Assembly (NCBI RefSeq): GCF_024343575.1
Contig: NZ_RJUA01000002.1
Location: 186,001 to 250,000 of the forward strand
From: Lacihabitans sp. LS3-19
GTDB taxonomy: Bacteria > Bacteroidota > Bacteroidia > Cytophagales > Spirosomataceae
Direction: 5' to 3'
Length of the DNA stretch: 64,000 bases
Position numbers and translations under genes: made by a program. Below the pieces are notes generated by a model. The model was given only the letters and a program-made list of their open reading frames with translations. It did no database searches and was not told the origin of the DNA. Positions within the stretch are counted from its first letter, which is position 1, and every line of letters starts with the position of its first letter. Of the stretch, positions 50,022 to 58,762 are shown piece after piece.

Positions 50022-51824
50022 TTGGGACTAAGAGAAAAATGGGTTGATTACGAGGATCGTTTTTTCATTCTCAAAGAATCTATCGTTAGACGAACTAATA
50101 GAGTGATTTTTCTTGCTCTTACATTTGGTCTATTACTTGTAATTTACCAAATTGGTTTCCCCAAAGAACCTTATCTAATCAATTGGGTGAATAACGTTTT
50201 AAGGCAAATACCCAAGGCATTAATGTTATTGTTTCTGTTTAAGTGGTTTTTGAAAATTATTTTAAGTACAAAAAAAATAATATTTGAAAGAAAACACATT
50301 TCTGATTTTATAATTTTTTTCATACTTTTTCTTTTTAATGTATTAAAAAATAGAAGCGAGATAATTCGCAGTGATTATTTTCTTTATTTACTCATTACTT
50401 CTTTTTTCTTTTTAAGGTTTCTCTCAGCTTCTACTGAAGTTAAAAATTCGCTCCTTAGTCCTTCAGTTTTATTTACTATAAGTTTCAGTTTTTTGATTTT
50501 CTGGGGTACGGCGATGTTGTTGATTCCAACGGCAACCAATGGTAACCTTAGTATAATTGATTCGCTATTTACCGCCACAAGTGCAGTATGTGTAACTGGC
50601 TTGTCTACAGTTGATGTGCCCACCAAGTTTACCCCTTTCGGTATTGATATCCTATTGATATTGATTCAAATTGGCGGTTTAGGCTTAATGACATTTACCA
50701 ATTTCTTCGCTATTTTGTTTAGAGGTGGTATGTCTCTACGTAATCACTTGATATTGAGCAATATTATAGAAACTGACGAGCCTAATTCGCTTTTTTCAAT
50801 TCTCAAAAAAATTCTATTTTATACTATTTTACTTGAGGTTTTAGGTGCAATTTTAATCTTTACTTTAATTAAAGATTCTTATCCAGGCAGTACGTATGAC
50901 CATTGGTTTTTCTCATTTTTTCATTCTATTTCTGCTTTTTGCAATGCCGGTTTTTCAACTGCTCCTGATGGGTTGTACAATCAAAATTTAAGATTTAATT
51001 ATAATTTGCTTAATGTATTCTCTTGGTTAATCATACTCGGAGGTATCGGTTTTCCAGTTGTTATTGACATATATAATGCCTCGAAAAATTATGTAAGAAG
51101 CGGTTTAAGGTTATTGTTTTTAGGTGAAAGGTTTACTTTTCAGGCAAAACCCTTGTCAGTACATTCAAAACTTGTTTTATCGAGTAGTTTTATTTTGTTA
51201 GTTTTAGGGACACTAGCATTTTATTTTTTAGAAAGAAATAATACTTTAGCTGAACACACATCATTTTATGGCAAAATCACGAGTTCGTTTTTCGGTTCAG
51301 TAACGCCAAGAACTGCAGGCTTTAATGCCGTGAATATGGGTAATGTAATGCAAGGAACAATATTGGTTTATTTATTATTGATGTGGATTGGAGCAGCTCC
51401 AAGTTCTACTGGTGGAGGAATAAAAGTAACAACATTCACTTTGGCCTTGTCTAACATTGTAGCATTAGCCAAAGGCAAGAATCGTATAGAGTTATTTAAA
51501 AGAGAAATTTCCCAAAGTTCAGTACAAAGGGCCTTTGTTGTAATTTTTATTTCCTTAATTATTTTGGGTTCTTCAATATTTATGGTTTCTATATTTGATC
51601 CGCAGATTCCACTACACAAAGTGGCATTTGAGTGTTTTTCAGCGTATGGAACCGTTGGTTTGTCTTTAAACCTAACCGCATCCTTGTCTGAAGGTAGTAA
51701 ATTGGTATTAATAGTTTGTATGTTTTTAGGAAGAGTAGGTTTGTTCACTATGCTTTTTGGAATATTTAAAAAAGTAGATTGTGACACCTATCGCTATCCA
51801 AAAGACAGTATTCAGGTTATGTAA
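50022..51824 (+). CDS. Potassium uptake channel subunit, TrkH/KtrB family
   Basis: A 600-residue membrane protein of the K+ translocating superfamily, partner of the RCK protein encoded next. The four selectivity-filter loops are visible: SAVCVTGLS (about 187-195), SAFCNAGFS, SVTPRTAGFN and SAYGTVGLS. About 140 extra N-terminal residues with additional hydrophobic segments precede the first loop, longer than typical KtrB. The start is TTG: the frame is open back to the stop of the preceding gene, no in-frame ATG or GTG occurs before residue 66, and the promoter lies just upstream. Confidence 0.9.
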   Translation: MGLREKWVDYEDRFFILKESIVRRTNRVIFLALTFGLLLVIYQIGFPKEPYLINWVNNVLRQIPKALMLLFLFKWFLKIILSTKKIIFERKHISDFIIFFILFLFNVLKNRSEIIRSDYFLYLLITSFFFLRFLSASTEVKNSLLSPSVLFTISFSFLIFWGTAMLLIPTATNGNLSIIDSLFTATSAVCVTGLSTVDVPTKFTPFGIDILLILIQIGGLGLMTFTNFFAILFRGGMSLRNHLILSNIIETDEPNSLFSILKKILFYTILLEVLGAILIFTLIKDSYPGSTYDHWFFSFFHSISAFCNAGFSTAPDGLYNQNLRFNYNLLNVFSWLIILGGIGFPVVIDIYNASKNYVRSGLRLLFLGERFTFQAKPLSVHSKLVLSSSFILLVLGTLAFYFLERNNTLAEHTSFYGKITSSFFGSVTPRTAGFNAVNMGNVMQGTILVYLLLMWIGAAPSSTGGGIKVTTFTLALSNIVALAKGKNRIELFKREISQSSVQRAFVVIFISLIILGSSIFMVSIFDPQIPLHKVAFECFSAYGTVGLSLNLTASLSEGSKLVLIVCMFLGRVGLFTMLFGIFKKVDCDTYRYPKDSIQVM

Positions 51825-51836
51825 AATATTCAAAAA

Positions 51837-52532
51837 ATGAAATATATCGTTGTTGGATTAGGAAATTTCGGTTCTACATTGGCTATTAGATTGACCACAA
51901 TGGGTCATGAAGTGTTCGGTGTTGATAGTAGGTTTGAAGTTGTAGATCAGCTCAAAAACAAAGTGACACATGTAATCAGTTTAGATACTTCAAAAGCTAG
52001 TTCATATAATAGCTTACCTGTAAAAGACGTAGATATCGTTGTTATTGCCATTGGTGAGGATGTTGGAGCATCCATAATTACCACTGCTTTGATGAAACAA
52101 TTCAATGCAAAACAAATCATAGGGCGAGCTATAAATCCTGTTCATCATACGGTACTTGAATCTATTGGAATTGAGACCATTTTTAATCCAGAGGAAATTG
52201 CTGCTGAAATGTTTGCTAAGCAATTGGAAATGAAAGGTGTAGTGGAATCTTTTGACTTATCTGACAATTGCAGTATAATTGAGCTAAAAGTTCCAGAGAG
52301 ATATTTGGGTCGAGAACTATCTACCGTGGATTTTGAGCAGAAATACGACCTAAGACTTATAGCCATCAAGCATTTTGAAGAAAAGAAAAATTTCTTGGGT
52401 ATGAAAACCCAGAAAGCTTCAGTTGATATCAATTTAAAACCTGATCATGTGTTTTCTTTAGAGGATATTTTGGTGATGATGGGTGAATTGAAGAACTTCG
52501 AAAGTATGATTGGTAAAGACATAAGAGACTAA
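51837..52532 (+). CDS. Potassium uptake regulatory subunit, KtrA/TrkA RCK protein
   Basis: Cytosolic gating ring subunit, 231 residues: N-terminal nucleotide-binding RCK_N (VVGLGNFGSTLAIRL, then GVDSRFEVVD with the acidic tip) and C-terminal RCK_C (about 140-220). One RCK unit indicates KtrA rather than the doubled TrkA of E. coli. It begins 12 bp after the channel gene, so the two are cotranscribed. It binds ATP/ADP or NAD(H) and opens the channel. Confidence 0.92.
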   Translation: MKYIVVGLGNFGSTLAIRLTTMGHEVFGVDSRFEVVDQLKNKVTHVISLDTSKASSYNSLPVKDVDIVVIAIGEDVGASIITTALMKQFNAKQIIGRAINPVHHTVLESIGIETIFNPEEIAAEMFAKQLEMKGVVESFDLSDNCSIIELKVPERYLGRELSTVDFEQKYDLRLIAIKHFEEKKNFLGMKTQKASVDINLKPDHVFSLEDILVMMGELKNFESMIGKDIRD

Positions 52533-52624
52533 CGTTGATTAATCTTAACACTTTTTAACATTCTACAGCCAAACTAAAATCCGCTCACTTGCGTTCTGAA
52601 TTTAAACTCATGATTTAAATTAAA

Positions 52625-53926
52625 ATGAAGCAAGTCCTTATCATTCTCTTCTTTTTGGTAAACTTAGGGGTAAATGCTCAGGTTACTTCTAATCCAAAAA
52701 TAAAAAAGAAGTCTACTAAAGATGTTTTTATAAATAAAATAGAAATCACAGACGATCAAACTGTGTTTTCGATGCAGTTTGTGGCTAAAACGCCCAAAGA
52801 AACTATCAAAGAATATTTGGAGGGAAATCCTGAAGATAAAGAACAACTTCAAAATATGGATCCTTTTATGAGGAATCTATATCTTCAACAAATGATGCAG
52901 CAGATTGGAAATAGTACGATAAGTTTCCAACCCAATTCGTATTTAAGAACTTCAGATGGTAAAAAATACAAGTTTTTAAAAGCTACTGACATACCAGTGG
53001 CTCCTAATAGGAAAGATGTAGAAGGCGGGAAAAAGTACTTCTTTAAAGTTTATTTCGAAAAACTACCCAAAGGTTATGAGTTTATTGATCTAATTGAGCA
53101 CGATTCTGACAAAGAGGATAGTTTCACGTTCTGGAATTTCTTCGGAATTAGCATTAATAATCCAGATGGTAAATCCAAAACTTTGGCTGCAAAACCTAAG
53201 ATTGAAGAAGAAGTACTATCGGAGGACTTTCGGTTATATGGAAAAGTAATAGATGCCATAACTAACAAACCTATTGCTGCCAAAATAATTTGTCTAAATC
53301 TAAAAAATAATGAGGTGATAGATTCTGTAAGGACTTCTAAATCTGGTTCTTATGAGTTTTTAGTAAATAACAATGAGGTTTTGTATAAAATTAGTTCTGA
53401 AGGTTATGAAAACATGGAAGAATCTTTCAATGTAGGTGCTTTTTTAAGTAAAGGGAGTTTTGAAAAAGATATATATGTGGAGCCGATATCAAATGAAAAG
53501 GTAGTTGAAGAGGAGACAGCCGAAGAGAAGATACCTGAACCTTTGGAAGAATCTTCGAAAATAGGTGTTCTTGTCGATAAAGAATCAGATAGTTTTAAAT
53601 TAGATAAAGTTTATTTTGATTTAGGAGATTCTAGGGTTTTACCTGAATCTTTCGAACAATTGGATAAATTGGTTGAGTATTTATCTGAAAACGAAGAATA
53701 TAAAATCCAAATTGAAGGACATACAGATAACCAAGGAGACTCTAAGGCTAATAAAAAGCTTTCACTTGAGCGAGCTTATAATGTACGTGAGTATTTGGTT
53801 GGAAAAGGTATAGATGGAAAAAGAATAAAATTCGTAGGAATGGGAGATATGCATCCAGTGGCATCAAATGATGATGAAGAAAGTAGAAAACTCAACAGGA
53901 GAGTGGAGTACAAATTGATTAAGTAA
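52625..53926 (+). CDS. OmpA-family peptidoglycan-binding lipoprotein-like protein
   Basis: A 433-residue exported protein (signal peptide MKQVLIILFFLVNLGVNAQ). A beta-rich N-terminal part (20-195), a carboxypeptidase-regulatory-like segment (about 200-290, LYGKVIDAITNKPIAAKI), an acidic linker (EEETAEEKIPEPLEES) and a C-terminal OmpA domain (about 325-433; VYFDLGDSRVLPES, IQIEGHTDN-type, GMGDMHPVASND, RKLNRRVEYK). OmpA residues Asp and Arg that bind diaminopimelate appear present. It anchors the envelope to peptidoglycan. A bidirectional terminator follows. Confidence 0.9.
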   Translation: MKQVLIILFFLVNLGVNAQVTSNPKIKKKSTKDVFINKIEITDDQTVFSMQFVAKTPKETIKEYLEGNPEDKEQLQNMDPFMRNLYLQQMMQQIGNSTISFQPNSYLRTSDGKKYKFLKATDIPVAPNRKDVEGGKKYFFKVYFEKLPKGYEFIDLIEHDSDKEDSFTFWNFFGISINNPDGKSKTLAAKPKIEEEVLSEDFRLYGKVIDAITNKPIAAKIICLNLKNNEVIDSVRTSKSGSYEFLVNNNEVLYKISSEGYENMEESFNVGAFLSKGSFEKDIYVEPISNEKVVEEETAEEKIPEPLEESSKIGVLVDKESDSFKLDKVYFDLGDSRVLPESFEQLDKLVEYLSENEEYKIQIEGHTDNQGDSKANKKLSLERAYNVREYLVGKGIDGKRIKFVGMGDMHPVASNDDEESRKLNRRVEYKLIK

Positions 53927-53957
53927 TTTTTTTTAAGGGTTTATAGGGTAAAATAGA

Positions 53958-53986
53958 AAAAAAGAGGAGTGATGCTCCTCTTTTTT
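53958..53986. terminator. Bidirectional terminator between the OmpA gene and the Tudor-like gene
   Basis: A 12-bp perfect stem (AAAAAAGAGGAG / CTCCTCTTTTTT) with a 5-nt loop, A-run on the left and T-run on the right, so active in both directions. Confidence 0.85.
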
Positions 53987-54006
53987 CTTATAAATGGTTT
54001 TTTAGA

Positions 54007-54519
54007 TTAACTCTTAAACTGATGGTCCGTTTCTTTAAAAAGTATATTGAATGTCGTCATTGAGCCATAACATCTTGAAATATATTGCTGTATATCCACC
54101 TTGGCTTCATCATCTAGACTGCTCGCATTTATTTTTTGTTCCATTACCCGGAGGCGATCACGCATCATCACTATTTTATGAAAAAAAGTTTCAACAGGAA
54201 TTTCTTTTGAAGACAAGCCCACTTTTCCGGGCTCTAAAATCATTTTACCGCCTTTCCATTTGTCGCCCATGGGTACTATTTCAGTTGCATCCATCCAACG
54301 TTGTAGTATTTTTGTCATTGATCTTTCTACGTCAAACATACTCACCATGTCATTGCTAAATGGCGACTTTTCGATGATTTCTATATCTGCTTCAAGTTTG
54401 AGTTTTCTGGTTCCATCCTCTATAAAGGTAATTTCGTAACCATCAGATTTTACATTTATAACAACTCCTATCCCAAATGTTTCGTGTTTAACTCTTGATC
54501 CTATTCCTAATAATTCCAT
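54007..54519 (-). CDS. Conserved Bacteroidota protein with Tudor-like N-terminus (170 aa)
   Basis: Unknown function. The first 45 residues (GIGSRVKHETFGIGVVINV, GYEITFIEDGTRKLKL) look like the small Tudor-like C-terminal domain of UvrD/PcrA helicases (G.RV.H..FG.G.V pattern), which binds RNA polymerase or other proteins. Residues about 60-170 are helical with no motif I know (MTKILQRWMDATEIV, IVMMRDRLRVMEQKIN). It could be a nucleic-acid-linked partner of transcription or repair proteins, but this is inference from 45 residues. No signal peptide. Stands alone between an OmpA gene and a TspO-like gene. Confidence 0.75.
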   Translation of the reverse strand: MELLGIGSRVKHETFGIGVVINVKSDGYEITFIEDGTRKLKLEADIEIIEKSPFSNDMVSMFDVERSMTKILQRWMDATEIVPMGDKWKGGKMILEPGKVGLSSKEIPVETFFHKIVMMRDRLRVMEQKINASSLDDEAKVDIQQYISRCYGSMTTFNILFKETDHQFKS

Positions 54520-54600
54520 ATTTTTTGCACATTTATTTTGAAACTATTTTTCAAAAGCTATGCCAAATTTTCAGGAAAAATTAAAAAATAATTGAATTTG

Positions 54601-55389
54601 CTACTGTAGCCTTTTAATCCTAAAATATTTGACTGAAGTAATTAGAATTACGAAAGAAATGATGGCAATCAAAGCTAAACTAAAATTGGCTATTTCAGGG
54701 TTTTCTGAATTTACCCTTTTAAGATATATTCCATAATACGCCCAAATTATTACCAATGCGTAAGGAATGTTATTTCTTTTAAAAAGCATAATAAGGGCTA
54801 AAGTTGTACCAATTATCATCATTATAATTGTAATTTGTACTTCCGAAAAAATGCCGCCTTGCCAACCTAAGCTGACCAAAAGTGCTGTAATATTGGCAAT
54901 AGTAGCTACCGAAATCCAACCTAAATAAACACTGATGGGGATCTTGAGTGAAATAATCTCAAGCATAGTTTTGTCTCTAATGCTATCAATGTTTAAGAAT
55001 AAAAATATTAGCGAAATCAGGAAGCTTAACATTATTATTACAGAAAGAAATATCATTTCATAATGCCAAGCCAATATCCAAGCCATGTTGAGCAAACAGG
55101 TTAATCCGAATAACAATTGCCCGTTTAGGTCCAATGATTTCCTTTTGGTCTTGTCCCAATAGCACCATATTTGGTAGGAAACAAATATCAAAAGCAATAA
55201 ATAGATTATTCCCCAAATAGAAAATGTAATGCCAGCAGGCACAAAAAGATTTGGGTATTTGTCCGAAAGTTCGCCAGTACTTTTTCCATTATTGGGCAAT
55301 GTTACTGCTAGAGTATTTACAATCACTACTCCTACAAAAAGTAGAAAATTTACAAAAACAAATGGCGATCTAGATTGAATAATTTTCAT
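54601..55389 (-). CDS. TspO/MBR-like tryptophan-rich membrane protein
   Basis: A 262-residue protein with about seven hydrophobic helices. The N-terminal part has the family-like TLPNNGKSTGELSDKYP and FVPAGITFSIWGIIYLLL, the same pattern that names the tryptophan-rich sensory proteins of Bacteroidota. The classic TspO protein is 150-160 residues; this one is longer with two more helices. It may bind tetrapyrroles or act in stress sensing; no ligand is shown. The upstream 3' end of the GH3 fusion lies 34 bp away on the same strand, so they may be linked. Confidence 0.78.
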   Translation of the reverse strand: MKIIQSRSPFVFVNFLLFVGVVIVNTLAVTLPNNGKSTGELSDKYPNLFVPAGITFSIWGIIYLLLLIFVSYQIWCYWDKTKRKSLDLNGQLLFGLTCLLNMAWILAWHYEMIFLSVIIMLSFLISLIFLFLNIDSIRDKTMLEIISLKIPISVYLGWISVATIANITALLVSLGWQGGIFSEVQITIIMMIIGTTLALIMLFKRNNIPYALVIIWAYYGIYLKRVNSENPEIANFSLALIAIISFVILITSVKYFRIKRLQ

Positions 55390-55423
55390 AATTATAATGT
55401 TATGGATGGATATTATAAAAACT

Positions 55424-58400
55424 CTATTTTTCTTTAATGGTCCTAATTATTTGATTGCCTACTTCCGTCCTTATGTTTAAAGTGGCAATTTTAGTGTTAT
55501 CTCTAGTAGGATACACTCTGTTTGATAAAAAAACATAAACCAAATCCAATTCAGGGTCAACCCAAGTATACGTTCCAGTATAGCCAGAATGCCCATAAGA
55601 TTTTGCAGAAGCCAGTTGTGGCCCATTGGCTATTTTTTTATTAAAGTCTAATTTCTCAAAAGCTATTCCTCTTCTGTTTCCTTCGTACGGAAATTGATAG
55701 TTTGTACATTCTTCAATTACCTCAGGTTTGATATATTGTTTTCCTCCGAAATATCCTTTCTGTACATACATTTGCATAAGCTTCATTAGGTCATTAGCTG
55801 AGCCAAATAAGCCAGCATGCCCCGAAATACCGTCTAGCATTCCAGCACCTTCGTCATGCACTCTACCATGAATTAAAGTTTTCCTGAAAAGCGTGTCTCT
55901 TTCAGTTGGAACTATCCTGTCAAGTCCATAAAAACGTCTTGGGTTATAGGTCAATGTGCTCGCTCCAATCGCTTGGTATGTTTCTTTCAAATAATTTTCC
56001 CATTTCTTACCGGTTATGTTTTCTACAAAACTTGGATAGGTATAATAATGTAAATCACTGTAAACATAACCTTGCTCAGGTTTGACAGGTGAGTCTTTTA
56101 TTTGATTCATAATGAAAGCTTTGCGGTCTTTGTTCATGTACAAAGTATCCGCAACCTGGACACTATATTGGTCCGTCTTTACATTGCTAAATATTTCTGG
56201 AAGCCATGTAATGCTCTTTGTGTTTAAACTTTTCAACCAAATGGACTTGTCAGTTTTTAAGGTTTTTGCATAATCATAAGTGAATTTTGGTTTGGCTTTA
56301 AATAGTCTTTCAAAGAAATTCTGTTTTTTGTATTCTTTCAAAATCAATGGCTCCAATTCAGGGTTTAATTCCACTGCTTTTTTTATAGTTGCTACAGAAT
56401 CTATGCAATCCATCCAAAACGGAATCCAAGCTTTCAGCCCAGAACGGTGGGTCAGCATGTTTTTGAAAGTTAGATTTTCTTTGTTTGAACCTTTAAAATC
56501 AGGGAAATAATCTCCAAAAGTTTTATCTAAAGAAAATTTATCCTCTGATATTAGTTGCATTACCGCCAAAGCCGAAGTGCTAATTTTCGTAACGCTTGCA
56601 AAGTCATAAATGTCATCGATGTCCACCATTCCTAATTTCTTCGGGTCAATGCCATTTGTAATCGCATTTTGTTCTTGATTTTTAAAGTCTTTTGGATTGT
56701 CCATTACATCGGACTTATTTCCAACTTCAAAATTAGGTTTAACTCTTAATTTCTTATTCAAATCATCAGCCTCCTCATAAGTATGAAAACCGAACGCTTT
56801 CTGATAAATCACCCTTCCGTTTTTAGCAACCTCCATAACGGCACCTGGAAAGGCTTTTTCTCTCATTCCGATATTTATAACAGAATCAATTCTTGCATTT
56901 AATATTCTGCTATCCAAACCCACCATTTCTGGAGTACCGTATGACAAGCGGCCATTTGCGGCTACCAATTGCCCATCGTTTAACTTAAAGTTTTCATTTA
57001 CCGTTACGGGTAATTTTCCGTTGGTTTCTATTCCTCCAAAAACAGCCATAGCAGCAGCTTCCTCTGTATATTTTGTAAGTTGGTTTGCTAATATTAATCC
57101 ATCAAAATTCTGCAAACCTTCTATTTTTCCAAGAGCATAAGGGTTTCCAAATATTACCAAAACTGTATTTTTTCTATCTGAAAATTGCTTCAATATATCT
57201 AAATTGGATGTATTTACGCCATAATTTGCACCTGGCCTGATATTAGAAAGATGTAAACCTATTATAAGGTTATCCGCTCTTTTTGCTTCTGAAATTACAC
57301 TTTGAGCATCATTTACAGAGGTGTTTGGTGCAATTGAAAGAAATTTAACATCTGTATATTTGCCAGACATTTCTTGAAAAGCGGTGGTTCCATTGGCATC
57401 TATGGAAAGCACAGATGTTGACTTTGATAAATCTTTTATTGGTAAAATGGCTTTTTCGTTTCGAAGATTTACCAAGGTTTTTTCAGCAAAAACTCTATTT
57501 AAATAGTCAGATTCTATTGTATTTAGGTCTTCAACCAGATTGTTTAATTCTATTGGTTTGTAATGGTTTAAACCCACCCAAGATTTAGCTTTTAAAATCT
57601 TTCTTACTCTTTCGTCTATTACAGAAATGGGTAATCGTTTAGTTTCAATGGCTTTTTTTATTGCATTTACAGCGGTAGGAACATCTTCAAATGTTTCTAA
57701 AATATCATTTCCAGCCAAAATTGCCCTCACCAAAGCCTCTCCATTTGGGAAATATTTTACAGCACCCTGCATATCCATGGCATCTGTAAAGGTTAATCCT
57801 TCAAATTTGAGATCAGTTTTTAGCAAATCCGTTACTATTTTTTTGGAAAATGTGGCCGCCAGGTTTTTTGTGGTGTCAAGATTCAAAACATTTAAGTGAG
57901 AGGTCATTACGCCACTCAAGCCATTGTTTATTAGGAATTTATAAGGAAAAAGTTCATTGTCAAGAAGATGCTCTTTGCCATGATTAATAATTGGTAAATC
58001 AAAGTGTGAATCAACGCCTGTATCTCCATGGCCAGGAAAATGTTTGGCGGTCGATAGGATGTTTTGACTTTGCATGCCTTTCATGTAGGTAAATGCTTTG
58101 TTAGTTACTGAAAGTTTATCTTCTCCAAACGATCGAAAGTTAATAACTGGATTCAGCGGATTATTGTTGATGTCGACCACTGGAGCATAATTAATATGTA
58201 CGCCAAGTCGATTACACTGTTTTCCGACTTCTTTTCCCATTTCTAGTAGGTATTTGTCCCCTCCTTGCATAGCTCCAAGTGCCATTTGATAAGGAAATCT
58301 AACTGTGCTGTCTAGTCGCATAGCCAATCCCCATTCCAAATCCATTCCAATTAGCATAGGTGTTTTTGACATTGCTTGGAGTTCGTTAATAATACCCGCC

Positions 58401-58672
58401 TGCACGCTTGGTCGGCCAGCAAAAAACACCAAGCCGCCAATTTTATAGTCTCTAACCCACGTTTTTAATTTTTCGGGATCGTAGCCTTTGCCTGAGGTAT
58501 TACCACGTGGCATTAGCAATTGACCTATTTTTTCGTCCAAAGTTAAGCTTTGGAAAGTTTTCTCTACCCATTCTTCATTGTATTTAGAAAGAAACTCTGG
58601 TTGTTTTTGGGCGAAAATATTTATTGAAATATTGAAGTATATGATAATTAAAGCAAGAAGTTTTTTCTTCAT
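55424..58672 (-). CDS. GH3 beta-N-acetylglucosaminidase fused to a beta-lactamase-type serine hydrolase
   Basis: A 1,082-residue exported fusion (signal peptide ending NIFAQ). N-terminal GH3 domain (about 30-360): the NagZ-type acid/base motif KHFPGHGDTGVDSH (210-223) and nucleophile Asp297 in FTDAMDMQG. GH3 C-terminal-like domain 390-560. Serine beta-lactamase/DD-peptidase domain 590-1080: SVTK (SxxK, 693-696), YSDLHYY (the YxN place, here YSD), and HSGYTGT (KTG place). So it likely releases GlcNAc from peptidoglycan fragments or chitin-like oligomers and also acts on a peptide or ester. A candidate -7 box is at 58694-58701. The family is common in Bacteroidota; the physiological role is not settled. 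Confidence 0.9.
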   Translation of the reverse strand: MKKKLLALIIIYFNISINIFAQKQPEFLSKYNEEWVEKTFQSLTLDEKIGQLLMPRGNTSGKGYDPEKLKTWVRDYKIGGLVFFAGRPSVQAGIINELQAMSKTPMLIGMDLEWGLAMRLDSTVRFPYQMALGAMQGGDKYLLEMGKEVGKQCNRLGVHINYAPVVDINNNPLNPVINFRSFGEDKLSVTNKAFTYMKGMQSQNILSTAKHFPGHGDTGVDSHFDLPIINHGKEHLLDNELFPYKFLINNGLSGVMTSHLNVLNLDTTKNLAATFSKKIVTDLLKTDLKFEGLTFTDAMDMQGAVKYFPNGEALVRAILAGNDILETFEDVPTAVNAIKKAIETKRLPISVIDERVRKILKAKSWVGLNHYKPIELNNLVEDLNTIESDYLNRVFAEKTLVNLRNEKAILPIKDLSKSTSVLSIDANGTTAFQEMSGKYTDVKFLSIAPNTSVNDAQSVISEAKRADNLIIGLHLSNIRPGANYGVNTSNLDILKQFSDRKNTVLVIFGNPYALGKIEGLQNFDGLILANQLTKYTEEAAAMAVFGGIETNGKLPVTVNENFKLNDGQLVAANGRLSYGTPEMVGLDSRILNARIDSVINIGMREKAFPGAVMEVAKNGRVIYQKAFGFHTYEEADDLNKKLRVKPNFEVGNKSDVMDNPKDFKNQEQNAITNGIDPKKLGMVDIDDIYDFASVTKISTSALAVMQLISEDKFSLDKTFGDYFPDFKGSNKENLTFKNMLTHRSGLKAWIPFWMDCIDSVATIKKAVELNPELEPLILKEYKKQNFFERLFKAKPKFTYDYAKTLKTDKSIWLKSLNTKSITWLPEIFSNVKTDQYSVQVADTLYMNKDRKAFIMNQIKDSPVKPEQGYVYSDLHYYTYPSFVENITGKKWENYLKETYQAIGASTLTYNPRRFYGLDRIVPTERDTLFRKTLIHGRVHDEGAGMLDGISGHAGLFGSANDLMKLMQMYVQKGYFGGKQYIKPEVIEECTNYQFPYEGNRRGIAFEKLDFNKKIANGPQLASAKSYGHSGYTGTYTWVDPELDLVYVFLSNRVYPTRDNTKIATLNIRTEVGNQIIRTIKEK

Positions 58673-58693
58673 TTTATGAAAAGGTTATTTGTT

Positions 58694-58701
58694 CAAAATT
58701 A
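58694..58701 (-). promoter_or_regulatory. Candidate -7 box for the GH3 fusion
   Basis: Minus-strand TAATTTTG, 22 bp upstream of the start codon; no -33 TTTG at the right distance. Confidence 0.35.
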
Positions 58702-58762
58702 ATGAATTTGAAGTGTTTTTTGATTGTTTATTATATTTGTTTTAAAATAAATCAGCCATAGT

